From CAZEFK01 sp964511405 (lineage in GTDB: Bacteria; Pseudomonadota; Alphaproteobacteria; Elsterales; Elsteraceae), in NCBI GenBank assembly GCA_964511405.1, contig CAZEFK010000043.1, positions 1 to 39,112 of the forward strand: 39,112 nucleotides of DNA, in the 5' to 3' direction. This document shows, in pieces, positions 30,951 through 39,112 of the stretch (the first letter of the stretch is position 1; every line of letters begins with the position of its first letter). The translations under genes were made by a program, and so were the position numbers. The notes under the pieces were generated by a model. The model was given only the letters and a program-made list of their open reading frames with translations, was not told where the DNA came from and ran no database searches.

Positions 30951-32414
30951 TCAGCCGCCGAACCGGACCGCGTACAGCCGGCCGTCGCCGGCGACATAGA
31001 GGCGCCCGGCCGCGGCCAGGATGGTCGCGAAGCGGCGCAGACCCGCCATGCGGTCGGTCGGCCCGCCGCCCGCGAAAACCGGCTGGCCGGTGTCGGCACG
31101 GAAACCGTGCAGGCGGTCATCCCCTTCGGCGCCGGCGATCCACACGATGGCATCCGAGTGCCCGTCGGGGGTCGTGACGATCGGCGAGCCCCGGCCGTCG
31201 AGGGCCGCGCACCAGGCCGTGCCGACGGATGGACGGGCGCCGCCCGCGATGCGCAGCGCGATCAATCCGCTGCCGCCCGATCCCGGGCACATGGCCCCTC
31301 GGCCGCGCAGCGCCACCAGCATCCCGTCGCCGACGGGCACGCGCGCCGGTGCCGTGACGATCGCCCCGCGGGCCACGGGCTCCGTCGCCAGCGCGCCGCC
31401 GATCCCGCCCAGGTTGGCGCGGTCCAGCAAATAGGCGTTGCCGTCCTTGCCCAGCGCCAGCAGCAGGCGCCGCCCACCGACATCGAACGGCAGCGGGTTG
31501 GTGCCGCCGAGGTCGGTGTCGGCGTCGTCGAGCTGGCGCCAGTCGGCCGGGGCGAAATAGTCTCGCGCGTCGCTCGAACGGCCGAGATCGCCATGCAGCC
31601 GCAGAATGGCCTCGCCGTCGCCCCATTGGGCCGCGCCCTCGGTGTTGCCGGTCGCCACGAACAGGTCGGCGCCGTCGACGGCCACGCCACCGGGCGCCCA
31701 GATGCCACCGGCCGCCGCCCGCGTCGACCACGCGCCGGACAACGCCGGCCGGGCGAGGTCGAACCCGACGACCCAGCCATGGTAGCGGCCGCAATCGCCG
31801 AAATGGCCCCCGAACGGCACGAACAAACGGCCACCCGCCAGAACCAGGGCACCGCGCTGGTTCTGCGCGCGCGGCGCGAACTCCAGGCCGCGGGCCGCGA
31901 GCGCCTGGGCGATATCGATCGGCCAGCCCGGCAGCACCCGGCCGTCGGCCAGGGACAAGCCGAATACCAGGTGGCGCGGCTCGCCTTGGCGCTCGACCAC
32001 GGCGTCGAGATAAAGGGCGCCGGCGGCGGGATCGATGACCGGCGTGCCGGTCACGCCAAGCGGATCGATGTTCCCGCAGGGCAGGCTGCGGCGGGATGCG
32101 GCCGGCCCCAGCTCGGCGCGCCAGGCTTCCCGGCCGGTCGTGGCGTCCAGCGCCTGCACGACATTCGACTCGGTCGCGACCACCAGCAGGTTTCGGGACT
32201 GCCAATAGAGCGGCTGGGCATAGACATGGCCGTCCACGGCGCCGCGGAACCCCGGGTCGAGCGCGGCATTGGCGGCGCGCGCGACGGTCAGGCCGGGCAC
32301 GATGTACAGGCCGCTGCGGTCGGCGCTGCCGTGATAGGTCGTGACGCTCTGGCCGGCGGCCGGCGCCGCCGCGAACAGCGCAAAACCAAGGGCGAGAGTG
32401 GCCGCGTGGCGCAT
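30951..32414 (-). CDS. Exported PQQ-like beta-propeller protein
   Basis: A 487-residue protein with a Sec signal peptide (MRHAATLALGFALFAAAPAAGQS). The mature part is a multi-bladed propeller with PQQ-repeat features: NLLVVATESNVVQALDATTGREAWRAELG, PVIDPAAGALYLDAVV, DLFVATGNTEG, LLLALGKDGNAYLLDRANLGG and RLYVAGDGRLYAVRFGG. The first blade matches the AxDxxTGxxxW motif well. No PQQ-binding Cys-Cys pair or dehydrogenase catalytic residues are evident, so it is more likely a scaffold or unknown outer-membrane factor than a quinoprotein dehydrogenase. The start at 32414 has GGAG upstream. It is divergent from the LysE gene across 74 bases. Confidence 0.85.
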   Translation of the reverse strand: MRHAATLALGFALFAAAPAAGQSVTTYHGSADRSGLYIVPGLTVARAANAALDPGFRGAVDGHVYAQPLYWQSRNLLVVATESNVVQALDATTGREAWRAELGPAASRRSLPCGNIDPLGVTGTPVIDPAAGALYLDAVVERQGEPRHLVFGLSLADGRVLPGWPIDIAQALAARGLEFAPRAQNQRGALVLAGGRLFVPFGGHFGDCGRYHGWVVGFDLARPALSGAWSTRAAAGGIWAPGGVAVDGADLFVATGNTEGAAQWGDGEAILRLHGDLGRSSDARDYFAPADWRQLDDADTDLGGTNPLPFDVGGRRLLLALGKDGNAYLLDRANLGGIGGALATEPVARGAIVTAPARVPVGDGMLVALRGRGAMCPGSGGSGLIALRIAGGARPSVGTAWCAALDGRGSPIVTTPDGHSDAIVWIAGAEGDDRLHGFRADTGQPVFAGGGPTDRMAGLRRFATILAAAGRLYVAGDGRLYAVRFGG

Positions 32415-32488
32415 CCGGTCGTCTCCATCCCGCTGGACGTCGCGTGGTTCGGGCAGGCTAGATGGGAGTCTGCCGGGAGGATACGGAC

Positions 32489-33100
32489 ATGAGCATCGAT
32501 TTCCTGCTGACCTCGCTGATCGTGGTGGCATCGCCGGGCACGGGCGTGCTGTTCACCCTGGCGGCCGGGCTGTCGCGCGGGCCGCGGGCCAGCGTCGTCG
32601 CGGCGTTCGGCTGCACGCTGGGCATCGTCCCGCATCTGGCGGCGGCGATCCTGGGCCTGGCTGCGGTGCTGCATGCCAGCGCCATGGCGTTCCAGACGCT
32701 GAAGGTGCTGGGCGTCGCCTATCTGCTGTTCATGGCCTGGGCGACGCTCAAGGAGCAGGGCGCGCTCAAGGTCGAAGCCGAGACCGGCGCCCGCTCGGCG
32801 GCGCAGGTCATCGTCCGGGCGATCCTCGTCAACCTGCTCAATCCCAAGCTGTCGATCTTCTTCGTGGCGTTCCTGCCGCAGTTCGTCGGCACCGACGAGG
32901 CGGCGCCGCTGGCACGCATGATGGAACTCAGCGGCGTGTTCATGGGCCTGACCTTCGCCGTGTTCGCCGCCTATGGCCTGGGCGCCGCCGCGGTCCGCGC
33001 CCATGTCATCGCGCGGCCGCGGGTGCTGACCTGGATGCGCCGGGTCTTCGCCAGCGCCTTCGTCGCGCTGGGCGCCAAGCTGGCCCTGGCCGAGCGTTAG
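32489..33100 (+). CDS. LysE/RhtB-family exporter
   Basis: A 203-residue membrane protein with about six hydrophobic segments. The family motif in the first loop is present (ASPGTGVLFTLAAGLSRGPRASVVAAFGCTLG) and the conserved NLLNPKLSIFFVAFLPQF is intact. These proteins export amino acids or derived metabolites. ATG 32489 lies 8 bases after GGGAGG; the frame runs to 32462. The substrate cannot be deduced. It is convergent with the SDR gene, only 7 bases away. Confidence 0.9.
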   Translation: MSIDFLLTSLIVVASPGTGVLFTLAAGLSRGPRASVVAAFGCTLGIVPHLAAAILGLAAVLHASAMAFQTLKVLGVAYLLFMAWATLKEQGALKVEAETGARSAAQVIVRAILVNLLNPKLSIFFVAFLPQFVGTDEAAPLARMMELSGVFMGLTFAVFAAYGLGAAAVRAHVIARPRVLTWMRRVFASAFVALGAKLALAER

Positions 33101-33107
33101 GCCGACA

Positions 33108-33872
33108 TCACGGCATGAGCTGGCCGCCATTGACCTCGATGACTTGGCCGGTGACGTAGCCGCTGAGCGCGGCCGAGGCCAGGAACAGGTAGGCGCCCAC
33201 GCAGTCCTCGGCGGTGCCCAGGCGGCCCATGGGGATGGTCTGGCGCATCGACTCCAGCATCTCGGGCGTGCTGAACCGCTCGTGGAAGGGCGTGGCGATC
33301 ACCCCCGGCGCCACCGCGTTGACCCGGATGCCCTGGGGCGCCAGCTCGCGCGCCAGATTGCGGGTGGCGTTCTGCACGAAGCTCTTGGCGCCGCCATACA
33401 GCGCCGAGCCCGGGCCGCCGCCGTTGCGGCCAGCGATCGAGCCGGTATTGATGATGGCGCCGCCGCCGCGCGCGGCCATCACCGGTGCGGCCGCCTGGCA
33501 GCAGCGCAGCAGCGAGCGGACGTTGAGGTCGATCACCCGATCGAACAGCTGGTCGTCGATCTCGGCCAGCCGGGCGCGGCGCACCAGGGCGCCGGCATTG
33601 TTGACCAGCACGTCCAGGCCGCCGAACCGGTCGACGACCTGCCCGACCAGCCCGGCGGCGGTGTCCCGCCGGCCGAGGTCGGCGGCAAAGGCCGCCGCCG
33701 TGCCGCCCGCCGCGGCGATGCCGGCGACCACGGCCTCGGCCTCGCTGCGGCTGGCGTTGTAGTGGACGGCCACCTGCGCCCCGTTGCGGGCGAAGCCGCG
33801 GGCCACGGCGGCGCCGATGCCCGTGCTGGCGCCGGTGACCAGAACCACTCGGCCGGCAAGATCCTCGATCAT
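33108..33872 (-). CDS. SDR oxidoreductase (FabG-like)
   Basis: A 254-residue classical short-chain dehydrogenase: TGASTGIGAAVARGFARNG for the nucleotide, NNAGALV, Ser in NTGSIAG, Tyr-x3-Lys in LYGGAKSFV, and GYVTGQVIEVNGGQLMP at the end. VAVHYNASRSEAEAV after the second strand suggests an NADP-type Arg near the 2'-phosphate. The start at 33872 (MIEDLAG) has GGAGAG upstream; the frame runs on to 33995 without support. FabG-like activity on an unknown 3-oxo or alcohol substrate is expected. Confidence 0.9.
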   Translation of the reverse strand: MIEDLAGRVVLVTGASTGIGAAVARGFARNGAQVAVHYNASRSEAEAVVAGIAAAGGTAAAFAADLGRRDTAAGLVGQVVDRFGGLDVLVNNAGALVRRARLAEIDDQLFDRVIDLNVRSLLRCCQAAAPVMAARGGGAIINTGSIAGRNGGGPGSALYGGAKSFVQNATRNLARELAPQGIRVNAVAPGVIATPFHERFSTPEMLESMRQTIPMGRLGTAEDCVGAYLFLASAALSGYVTGQVIEVNGGQLMP

Positions 33873-33951
33873 CAGACGACTCTCCGTTGACGCAGGCCTC
33901 GGACCATGCGCGCGCCACCCTGCCCTGGCAAGCGGTCGGCGCGAGCAAACC

Positions 33952-35502
33952 TCAGTCCAAGCCCGGCACCGTCGCTGGCCGAACCGATCGCGCATTGAAG
34001 ATCAGAAAACTGACGCCGGCCATGACCCAGACGCCGATGCCGCCATAGAGCATCACCCAGCCGAAGCCGGTCGCGAGCGCCTCGCGCACGGCCGATTGAT
34101 CCAGCCCGGGAACGGGCACGGCCTGTCCGGCGGCGATCCTGTCGGCGATGACCCGCAAATGCGATCCGTCCAGGTTGGGCAGCGCGCCCTCGAGCCGCGC
34201 CCGCACGCCGCGGGCCAGGATGAAGCCCATGATCGCGATGTTGACCGCGAGCGAGACCATCCGGGCGGTCATGTCGATGCCGGAGGCCATGCCCGCGCGG
34301 TCGCTCGACACCGAGCCCGTCGTGGTGTTGGTGACGGGCGTATTGGTCAGGCCGAGGCCGATCCCGGCGATCAGGCAGCCCGGCAGCATCGTCAGCCAGT
34401 CCGGCTGCGGGGCGGCGCTGCCGACCCTCATCAGGATGAAGCCGAGGCCGATCGTGAACAGCCCGGCGGGAATGACCAGGCCGGGCCGGTAGCGCAGCGA
34501 CAGGCGCTCCCCGACCGGCGGCATGACCAAGGTCGGCACCGTATAGGCGAGCAGCGCCAGACCGGCGGCGACGGTGTCGTAGCCGAGCCCGGCGTGGAAC
34601 CAGATCGGGAGATAGATCATGAACGGCCAGTAGCTGGTGTTCATCGCGGACGAGCCGATGATCGCCCCCGCAAACGGGCGGATGCGGAAGACCGAGATGT
34701 CGAACATCGGTCGCCGGCTGATGGTCTCGGCGACGAAGAAGGCGAAAAGGCTCGCAGCCGCGGCGCCGAGGATCGCCAGGCCGGCCCCTTGGGTGATGGT
34801 GAAGACCAGGCAGAAGACGGCCAGGGAGAGCGTCAGGATGCCCGCGATATCGAGCCGGCCGGCCTGCGGGTCCTTGGACTCCCGCACCCCGGCCACGGCG
34901 AGTGCGAAGGCCAGGACGGCAAACAGCACGTGGATGAGGAATACCCACGTCCAGTTCGCGACCGCGACGATCCCGCCGCCGATGATCGGCCCGAAGCCCA
35001 GGCCGATACCGAAGATGACGCCCCACCACCCCCACGCGGCGGCGCGCTCGCGTCCGCCCTGGAACGCATGGGACAGGACGGCGATCTGGCAGATCAGCAT
35101 CGCGCCGCCGCTCAGGCCCTGGAGAAACCGGGCGACGATCAGCGTCGAGACATCTTGGGCCACACCGCAGATCAGCGACGTGAAGCCGAAGGCGGCGATC
35201 GCGATCAGGAAGACGCGCTTGCGCCCGTACCGGTCGGCCACCGTCCCCGTGGCCATGAGCACGGTCGTGACAGCGATGGTATAGGCGGTCATGACCCACT
35301 GCAGCTGTTTGAAGTCCGCCTGCAGCACGTGTTCCAGCGTCGGCAGGATCGCGGGAATGCTGGAGATCTCCAGCCCAAACATCAGGCACGAAAGACAGAC
35401 GGCGGATAAGACGACAACGCCTCGACGGGTCAGTGCGGTCGGCTTGCTCGGCCTTTCGACGGATCGCGTGCAATGCGGATCAGGTAGGGCGCCCTTGATC
35501 AT
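33952..35502 (-). CDS. MFS drug-efflux-type transporter, DHA2 (14-TMS) family
   Basis: A 516-residue permease with about 14 hydrophobic segments. The motif A loop GTVADRYGRKRVFL lies between helices 2 and 3. Helix 1 has the DHA2-type LSCLMFGLEISSIPAILPTL, and the motif C-like GLGFGPIIGGGIV is in helix 5. The C-terminal AVREALATGFGWVMLYGGI is typical of EmrB/QacA relatives. It would export toxic compounds with proton uptake. It is divergent from a LysR gene across 43 bases that contains an inverted repeat, so LysR probably controls it. Confidence 0.9.
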   Translation of the reverse strand: MIKGALPDPHCTRSVERPSKPTALTRRGVVVLSAVCLSCLMFGLEISSIPAILPTLEHVLQADFKQLQWVMTAYTIAVTTVLMATGTVADRYGRKRVFLIAIAAFGFTSLICGVAQDVSTLIVARFLQGLSGGAMLICQIAVLSHAFQGGRERAAAWGWWGVIFGIGLGFGPIIGGGIVAVANWTWVFLIHVLFAVLAFALAVAGVRESKDPQAGRLDIAGILTLSLAVFCLVFTITQGAGLAILGAAAASLFAFFVAETISRRPMFDISVFRIRPFAGAIIGSSAMNTSYWPFMIYLPIWFHAGLGYDTVAAGLALLAYTVPTLVMPPVGERLSLRYRPGLVIPAGLFTIGLGFILMRVGSAAPQPDWLTMLPGCLIAGIGLGLTNTPVTNTTTGSVSSDRAGMASGIDMTARMVSLAVNIAIMGFILARGVRARLEGALPNLDGSHLRVIADRIAAGQAVPVPGLDQSAVREALATGFGWVMLYGGIGVWVMAGVSFLIFNARSVRPATVPGLD

Positions 35503-35518
35503 CCTTGAACGCGATGAT

Positions 35519-35529
35519 TGAATATTTCA
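35519..35529. promoter_or_regulatory. Inverted repeat in the MFS/LysR spacer
   Basis: TGAA-TAT-TTCA lies in the 43-base AT-rich spacer between the divergent starts at 35502 and 35546. It is T-N9-A, slightly shorter than the usual LysR T-N11-A box, but is the only symmetric site there. Confidence 0.4.
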
Positions 35530-35545
35530 GAGACAACATATTGGG

Positions 35546-36433
35546 ATGGCTGCCGTGACCACGCTGGACGTCGAGGCCGTCAAGGCATTCGTGGCCATCG
35601 CCGATCTCCAGAGCTTCACGCGAGCGGCCGCAGCGCTGGGTACGACGCAGGGTGCGATCAGCGTGAAGCTGAAGCGGCTGGAGGACCGGGTTGGCCAGAA
35701 ATTGATCGAGCGCACGCCGCGGCTGGTTCGCCTGTCGGCGCCGGGCGCCCTGTTCCTCGAGGCCGCGCGCGACTTCCTCGCGGCCCATGACCGCGCCGTG
35801 GCAGGGTTGACGCCGGTGCGTCGCCGCTTCGCCCTGGGCATCGCCACCCATGTCGGCGGGCCGGAACTGCCGACGATGCTGGCGCGGCTGAGTGCCCAGG
35901 ACCCGGCGCTCACCATCGAAGTGCGGCTTGCCGATTCCCGCGACCTGCTGAACGCCTTCGATCAGGGGAAGGTCGACGCCGCGATCATCCGCCGGGAGGA
36001 CGACCGACGGGACGGCGAAATCCTCGCCCCGGAGCATTTCGGCTGGTTCGCCACGCCGGATTTCGAGCATCGCGCCGGCGAGCCGCTGCGCCTGGCGGCG
36101 TCGTCGCCGTCCTGCGGCATCCGGAACATCGCCACGCGTGCGCTCGACGCCGCCGGCATCCCGTGGACCGAGGTCTTCCTCGGTTGCGGCTCCTTTGCCG
36201 TTGCCGAAGCCGTCGCAGCCGGCCTCGCCACTGCCGTCTTCTCCTGCCGGCTGCCGCCGCCCGGCACGGTCGATGTCAGCCGGCGTCTCCGGCTGCCGGC
36301 GATTCCTTCATCCGAGATCGTGCTGCTGTCCACGCTGTCGGATGCGAAATCCCGGGCCGCGCTCAAGACGCTCGCAACCGCCTTTCGCGAGCACAGTCCG
36401 TCCGCTGCCCGACGCCGGGCCCTCAGTAGGTGA
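35546..36433 (+). CDS. LysR-family transcriptional regulator
   Basis: A 295-residue LysR protein. The winged helix-turn-helix is at residues 6-64 (LDVEAVKAFVAIADLQSFTRAAAALGTTQGAISVKLKRLEDRVGQKLIERT). The effector domain begins near 90 (RRFALGIATHVGGPELPTMLARLSAQDPALTIEV) and includes KVDAAIIRRED and GCGSFAVAEAVAAGLATAV. It is divergent from the MFS gene, its likely target. Its last 11 bases overlap the 3' end of the convergent shikimate dehydrogenase-like gene. The effector is unknown; an aromatic compound would fit the neighbourhood. Confidence 0.9.
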   Translation: MAAVTTLDVEAVKAFVAIADLQSFTRAAAALGTTQGAISVKLKRLEDRVGQKLIERTPRLVRLSAPGALFLEAARDFLAAHDRAVAGLTPVRRRFALGIATHVGGPELPTMLARLSAQDPALTIEVRLADSRDLLNAFDQGKVDAAIIRREDDRRDGEILAPEHFGWFATPDFEHRAGEPLRLAASSPSCGIRNIATRALDAAGIPWTEVFLGCGSFAVAEAVAAGLATAVFSCRLPPPGTVDVSRRLRLPAIPSSEIVLLSTLSDAKSRAALKTLATAFREHSPSAARRRALSR

Positions 36434-37256
36434 TCTTTGCAACCCGCCGCAGCTCGTCCGCAGTGGTGGTCGGAAACCCGAAGAATTCAAGATAGGCAGG
36501 TATCTGCTCGAAAAGCATATCCGTGCCGATTTGGATCTCGCAGCCTCTGGCGCGCGCCGCGCGCAGGAACGGCGTGATCTCCTGCTTCATGACCACCTCA
36601 CCGACAAAGGTCGACGGATCGATCCGGTCGACGTCCATCGGCAGCGGGTCATCGGCGGCCATGCCGAGCGGCGTAGCGTTGACGACGATGTCGTAACCCT
36701 GCGGATCCTTGCTCCCGACCGATAGGTCGAGGCCGGGATAGTGAGCGCGGAGCCGGTCGGCCAGGCCCGCAGCCGACGCCGGGTTTGCGTCGAACAGCCC
36801 GAGCGCGCCGGCGCCGGCACCGGCAAGCGATGCAGCGATCGCCGAACCCACGCCGCCGCTCCCGACCACCAGGGCCCGTGCGCCGCGGAGCGCACGGCCC
36901 TTGCTCTGGACGCCGCGGACGAAGCCCTCGCCATCGAACATGCCGCCGAGCAGGCTGCCGTCGGGCCTCAGCAGGATCGCGTTGCAGGCACCGGCGATCT
37001 GGGCCGTGGTGGACAGTTCGTCGACGAGCGCCGCGGTGGCCACTTTCAGCGGCATCGTCACCAAGGCACCGCGGATGTTGGTCAGCCGGAACAGGGACGC
37101 CAGCAGCTCCGGATAGCCCTCGAGCTTTGCCCCCATCGGCACGACCACGGCGTCCACCCCGATCGACTCGAAGTAGGGATTGTAGATCAGCGGCGCTTTG
37201 AAGCTGTGCGTCGGATAGCCGAGATGGGCCAGCAGGATCGTATTGCCGTTGATCAT
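36423..37256 (-). CDS. aroE: Shikimate/quinate dehydrogenase-like protein
   Basis: A 277-residue AroE-fold oxidoreductase. The substrate domain carries Lys in ALVTMPLKV, Asn in GACNAILL and Asp in GGMFDGEGF, and the NAD(P) site is VVGSGGVGSAIAASLAGAGA. The usual N-terminal SxS pair is SFK (THSFKAPLIYNP), and NTD is reduced to MFD. These match a catabolic or secondary branch more than the housekeeping AroE. It is last in an operon behind a Gfo/Idh/MocA enzyme (1-base gap) and a type II dehydroquinase, so it probably oxidises quinate, shikimate or a relative. Confidence 0.85.
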   Translation of the reverse strand: MINGNTILLAHLGYPTHSFKAPLIYNPYFESIGVDAVVVPMGAKLEGYPELLASLFRLTNIRGALVTMPLKVATAALVDELSTTAQIAGACNAILLRPDGSLLGGMFDGEGFVRGVQSKGRALRGARALVVGSGGVGSAIAASLAGAGAGALGLFDANPASAAGLADRLRAHYPGLDLSVGSKDPQGYDIVVNATPLGMAADDPLPMDVDRIDPSTFVGEVVMKQEITPFLRAARARGCEIQIGTDMLFEQIPAYLEFFGFPTTTADELRRVAKITY

Positions 37257-37257
37257 G

Positions 37258-38304
37258 TCACTGGACCTCCACGGCCAGCCCGGTGCGGGCGCTTTCTTTC
37301 ACGGCCAGGACCACCTTCAGAGCCTGCAGGCCGGCGCGACCTGGCACTACGGGGGCTGCCCCATCTCGGATCACGTCGCAGAAATGCCGGATCTGCGCCT
37401 TAAGCGGATCCTCGGGCACGACCGGCACGCGCAGTCGTGAGAGCGGTTCCAGCCAGCTGCGCTGGCCCGGGTTGGACCAGATCTCGAGCTGCGGGATCGT
37501 CAGCGAGGCCTCGCTGCCGCCGATCTGACAGCAGGTCTGGTCCTGCTGCGGGTAGGCAGGATTTTCACCGGTGGTCAGCTCCCAACTCCAGGGTGCCACC
37601 ACCGTGTCGGAAACGTTGACCGTGCCCAAGGCGCCGTTGGCAAAGCGGAGCAGGATGACCGCCGTCTCTTCCACGGCGTTGCCCCGCACGGCATTGGAGT
37701 CCATCGCCTGCACGGCCGCGATCGGGCCGCACAGATAGTGCAGCAGGTCGATATCGTGAATGAGGTTCAGGAACACGGGGCCGGCGCCCGCCTGGCGCCG
37801 CCATCCGACCTCGAAATAGTCGTCCGGTTTCATGAGCCAGAAGCTGTTGTGCACGGTCAGCACGCGTCCCAGGCGACCGGAGTCGATGATCTCCTTGGCC
37901 TTCAGGATCATCGGGTTGTAGCGCCGGTGATGGCCGACCAGCAGCGGCACGCCGGCAGCCTCGGCCGCCTCGACCAGCCGGGTCGCACCAGCGACGTCAT
38001 CGGCAATCGGCTTTTCGACGATCGCCGGCAGTCCGGCCCGGATCGCCTCGAGCCCGGTCTCGACATGCATCTGGTTAGGCGTGGCGATGATGACGCCGTC
38101 CGGGCGGGCGGTCGCGAGCAAGTCGGACAGGCTGGAGTACCATGGCGCATCGAGCGCCGCGGCGACGTCCCGGCCGACCGGCGAGGGGTCGATCACCGCC
38201 GCCAGAACGGCCGCCGGGTCCCGGCTCACATGTTCGGCATGACGCTTGCCGATCAAGCCGGCGCCGAGGACGGCCAGCCTGACCGGCGATCGGACTGCGG
38301 TCAC
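37258..38304 (-). CDS. Gfo/Idh/MocA-family oxidoreductase
   Basis: A 348-residue NAD(P)-dependent dehydrogenase. The Rossmann motif is LAVLGAGLIGKRHAEHV, followed by GVIIATPNQMHVETGLEAI and the conserved EKPIA. The catalytic region has VGHHRRYNP, and HDIDLLHYLCGP supplies the D-x-x-x-H pair. The family acts on sugars, inositols and cyclitols, which fits the quinate/shikimate context. Its ATG overlaps the dehydroquinase stop as ATGA, and the next gene starts 1 base after its own stop, so all three are co-translated. The substrate may be quinate, shikimate or an inositol. Confidence 0.9.
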   Translation of the reverse strand: MTAVRSPVRLAVLGAGLIGKRHAEHVSRDPAAVLAAVIDPSPVGRDVAAALDAPWYSSLSDLLATARPDGVIIATPNQMHVETGLEAIRAGLPAIVEKPIADDVAGATRLVEAAEAAGVPLLVGHHRRYNPMILKAKEIIDSGRLGRVLTVHNSFWLMKPDDYFEVGWRRQAGAGPVFLNLIHDIDLLHYLCGPIAAVQAMDSNAVRGNAVEETAVILLRFANGALGTVNVSDTVVAPWSWELTTGENPAYPQQDQTCCQIGGSEASLTIPQLEIWSNPGQRSWLEPLSRLRVPVVPEDPLKAQIRHFCDVIRDGAAPVVPGRAGLQALKVVLAVKESARTGLAVEVQ

Positions 38305-38750
38305 GGCTTGGCCTGCTCGATCAATCGCGCGACCCGCTGCAGCGCCAGGGTGTAGCCCTGCGTCCCGAAACCGGCGATCACACCGGACGCAACCGTCGAA
38401 ACATAGGAGTGATGCCGGAAGGCTTCGCGCTTGTGGACATTCGAGATATGCACTTCGATGATCGGGAATTCGCAGGTATTGAGCGCATCCAGGATCGCGA
38501 CGGAGGTGTGGGTGAAAGCCGCCGGATTGATGACGATACCGCCAGCGGTCTCCCGCGCCTCGTGGATCCAGTCGATGATTTCATATTCCCGATTGCTCTG
38601 GTGGAAGCGGATGTCGAGCTTGAGCTCGGCGGCCTGCCGCCGGCAGTCAGCCTCGACATCGGCCAGGGTCTCATGGCCATAGATATGCGGCTGGCGCTTG
38701 CCCAGCAAGTTCAGGTTCGGGCCGTTCAACACGTAGACAAGGCGGCTCAT
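38301..38750 (-). CDS. aroQ: Type II 3-dehydroquinate dehydratase
   Basis: A 149-residue type II dehydroquinase that converts 3-dehydroquinate to 3-dehydroshikimate. NGPNLNLLGKRQPHIYG contains the catalytic Arg and Tyr, and HQSNREYEIIDWIHEA, NPAAFTHTSVAILDAL and EVHISNVHKREAFRHHSYVS complete the active site. The length is normal. In this operon, with a dehydrogenase and a transporter, it more likely serves breakdown of quinate than aromatic amino acid synthesis, although both use the same reaction. It ends with an ATGA overlap onto the oxidoreductase gene. Confidence 0.95.
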   Translation of the reverse strand: MSRLVYVLNGPNLNLLGKRQPHIYGHETLADVEADCRRQAAELKLDIRFHQSNREYEIIDWIHEARETAGGIVINPAAFTHTSVAILDALNTCEFPIIEVHISNVHKREAFRHHSYVSTVASGVIAGFGTQGYTLALQRVARLIEQAKP

Positions 38751-38788
38751 GGTGCTCTCACAAGGTTGTGGCGGCGACGACGTCGACG

Positions 38789-39112
38789 TCAGTGCCGATC
38801 CAGGATCTCTCCGAGGAATTTCCGGGTTCGCGGGTTCTGGGGACTTCCGAAAAACTCGGCGGGTGGGCCCTCCTCCACCATCCGACCGTCGGCCATGAAC
38901 AGCACGCGGTCGGCAACCTGCCGAGCGAACCCCATCTCGTGGGTGACGCAGATCATGGTCATGCCGTCCTGAGCCAGGGCGATCATGGTGTCGAGGACCT
39001 CCTTGACCATCTCGGGGTCGAGCGCGGAGGTCGGCTCGTCGAACAGCATCACCTTCGGGTTCATGCACAGCGCCCGGGCGATCGCGACGCGCTGCTGCTG
39101 GCCACCGGACAG
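38789..39112 (-). CDS. Polar amino-acid-type ABC transporter ATP-binding protein (5' end outside window)
   Basis: The C-terminal 107 residues of a GlnQ/HisP-like ATPase. The window edge begins at the signature LSGGQQQRVAIARAL, followed by Walker B VMLFDEPTSALD, the H-loop VTHEMGFAR and the end DGRMVEEGPPAEFFGSPQNPRTRKFL. That ending is typical of the polar amino-acid uptake (PAAT) family. It lies 38 bases upstream of the dehydroquinase gene on the same strand, so it probably belongs to the same operon and may import a carboxylated cyclitol, not an amino acid. Confidence 0.9.
   Translation of the reverse strand: MSGGQQQRVAIARALCMNPKVMLFDEPTSALDPEMVKEVLDTMIALAQDGMTMICVTHEMGFARQVADRVLFMADGRMVEEGPPAEFFGSPQNPRTRKFLGEILDRH

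Noticed and set aside
33784..35409. 541-residue plus-strand open frame opposite the MFS gene
   Set aside because: Low-complexity antisense translation; the MFS frame has all family motifs.

Overview
The window reads as chromosome of a GC-rich alphaproteobacterium. Codon third positions are strongly GC, and the gene families (PilZ, HAMP/MCP with CHASE3, DUF5985, FADVAAA-type repeats, TauD-like oxygenase, many SDR/SRPBCC/LysR genes) fit a free-living, metabolically versatile member of the Rhodospirillales/Azospirillum-Stella kind. That placement is inference from family content only. I see no rRNA, tRNA, transposase, integrase or CRISPR array. A run of 10 N at 30484-30493 shows that this is a draft assembly with a gap inside a carbonic anhydrase gene.

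Layout. 1-5.5 kb holds small unknown proteins, a broken sensor-kinase relic, a TauD-like oxygenase, a PilZ protein, an atypical crotonase and a tandem SRPBCC gene interrupted by an in-frame TAG. 5.6-8.1 kb is a translationally coupled pair: a MurA-like enolpyruvyl transferase with Asp in place of the catalytic Cys, followed by an enolase-superfamily dehydratase. 8.2-13.7 kb carries a YccF membrane protein, two coupled SRPBCC proteins, a BON protein, a LysR/DUF4242 divergent pair, a stress-type SDR and a ClC antiporter. 13.9-16.1 kb has a winged-helix-like protein with two DUF5985 membrane proteins, then a Crp/Fnr regulator and an orphan sugar-ketoisomerase-like cupin. 16.2-18.2 kb is a compact regulatory module: a LexA/CI-like self-cleaving-type repressor flanked by two unknown genes, with ACACC-N5-GGTGT operators at the promoters.

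18.2-22.2 kb is a DUF3604 (PHP-like) enzyme with a DASS-family anion transporter. 22.2-25.3 kb has a CHASE3 chemoreceptor and a divergent VOC/TetR pair with paired operators. 25.4-30.3 kb has a VOC-bicupin fusion, apparently without a normal start codon, and a 1213-residue calpain-like protein with four ADVAAA repeats. 30.3-33.9 kb has carbonic anhydrase, a PQQ-type propeller protein, a LysE exporter and an SDR. 34-36.4 kb is a divergent MFS/LysR pair. 36.4 kb to the end is a minus-strand operon (amino-acid-type ABC ATPase, type II dehydroquinase, Gfo/Idh/MocA oxidoreductase, shikimate dehydrogenase-like) suited to uptake and breakdown of quinate/shikimate-type cyclitols.

The least explained parts are the repressor module at 16.2-18.2 kb, the MurA(Asp)-enolase pair, the DUF3604-DASS pair and the calpain-repeat protein.
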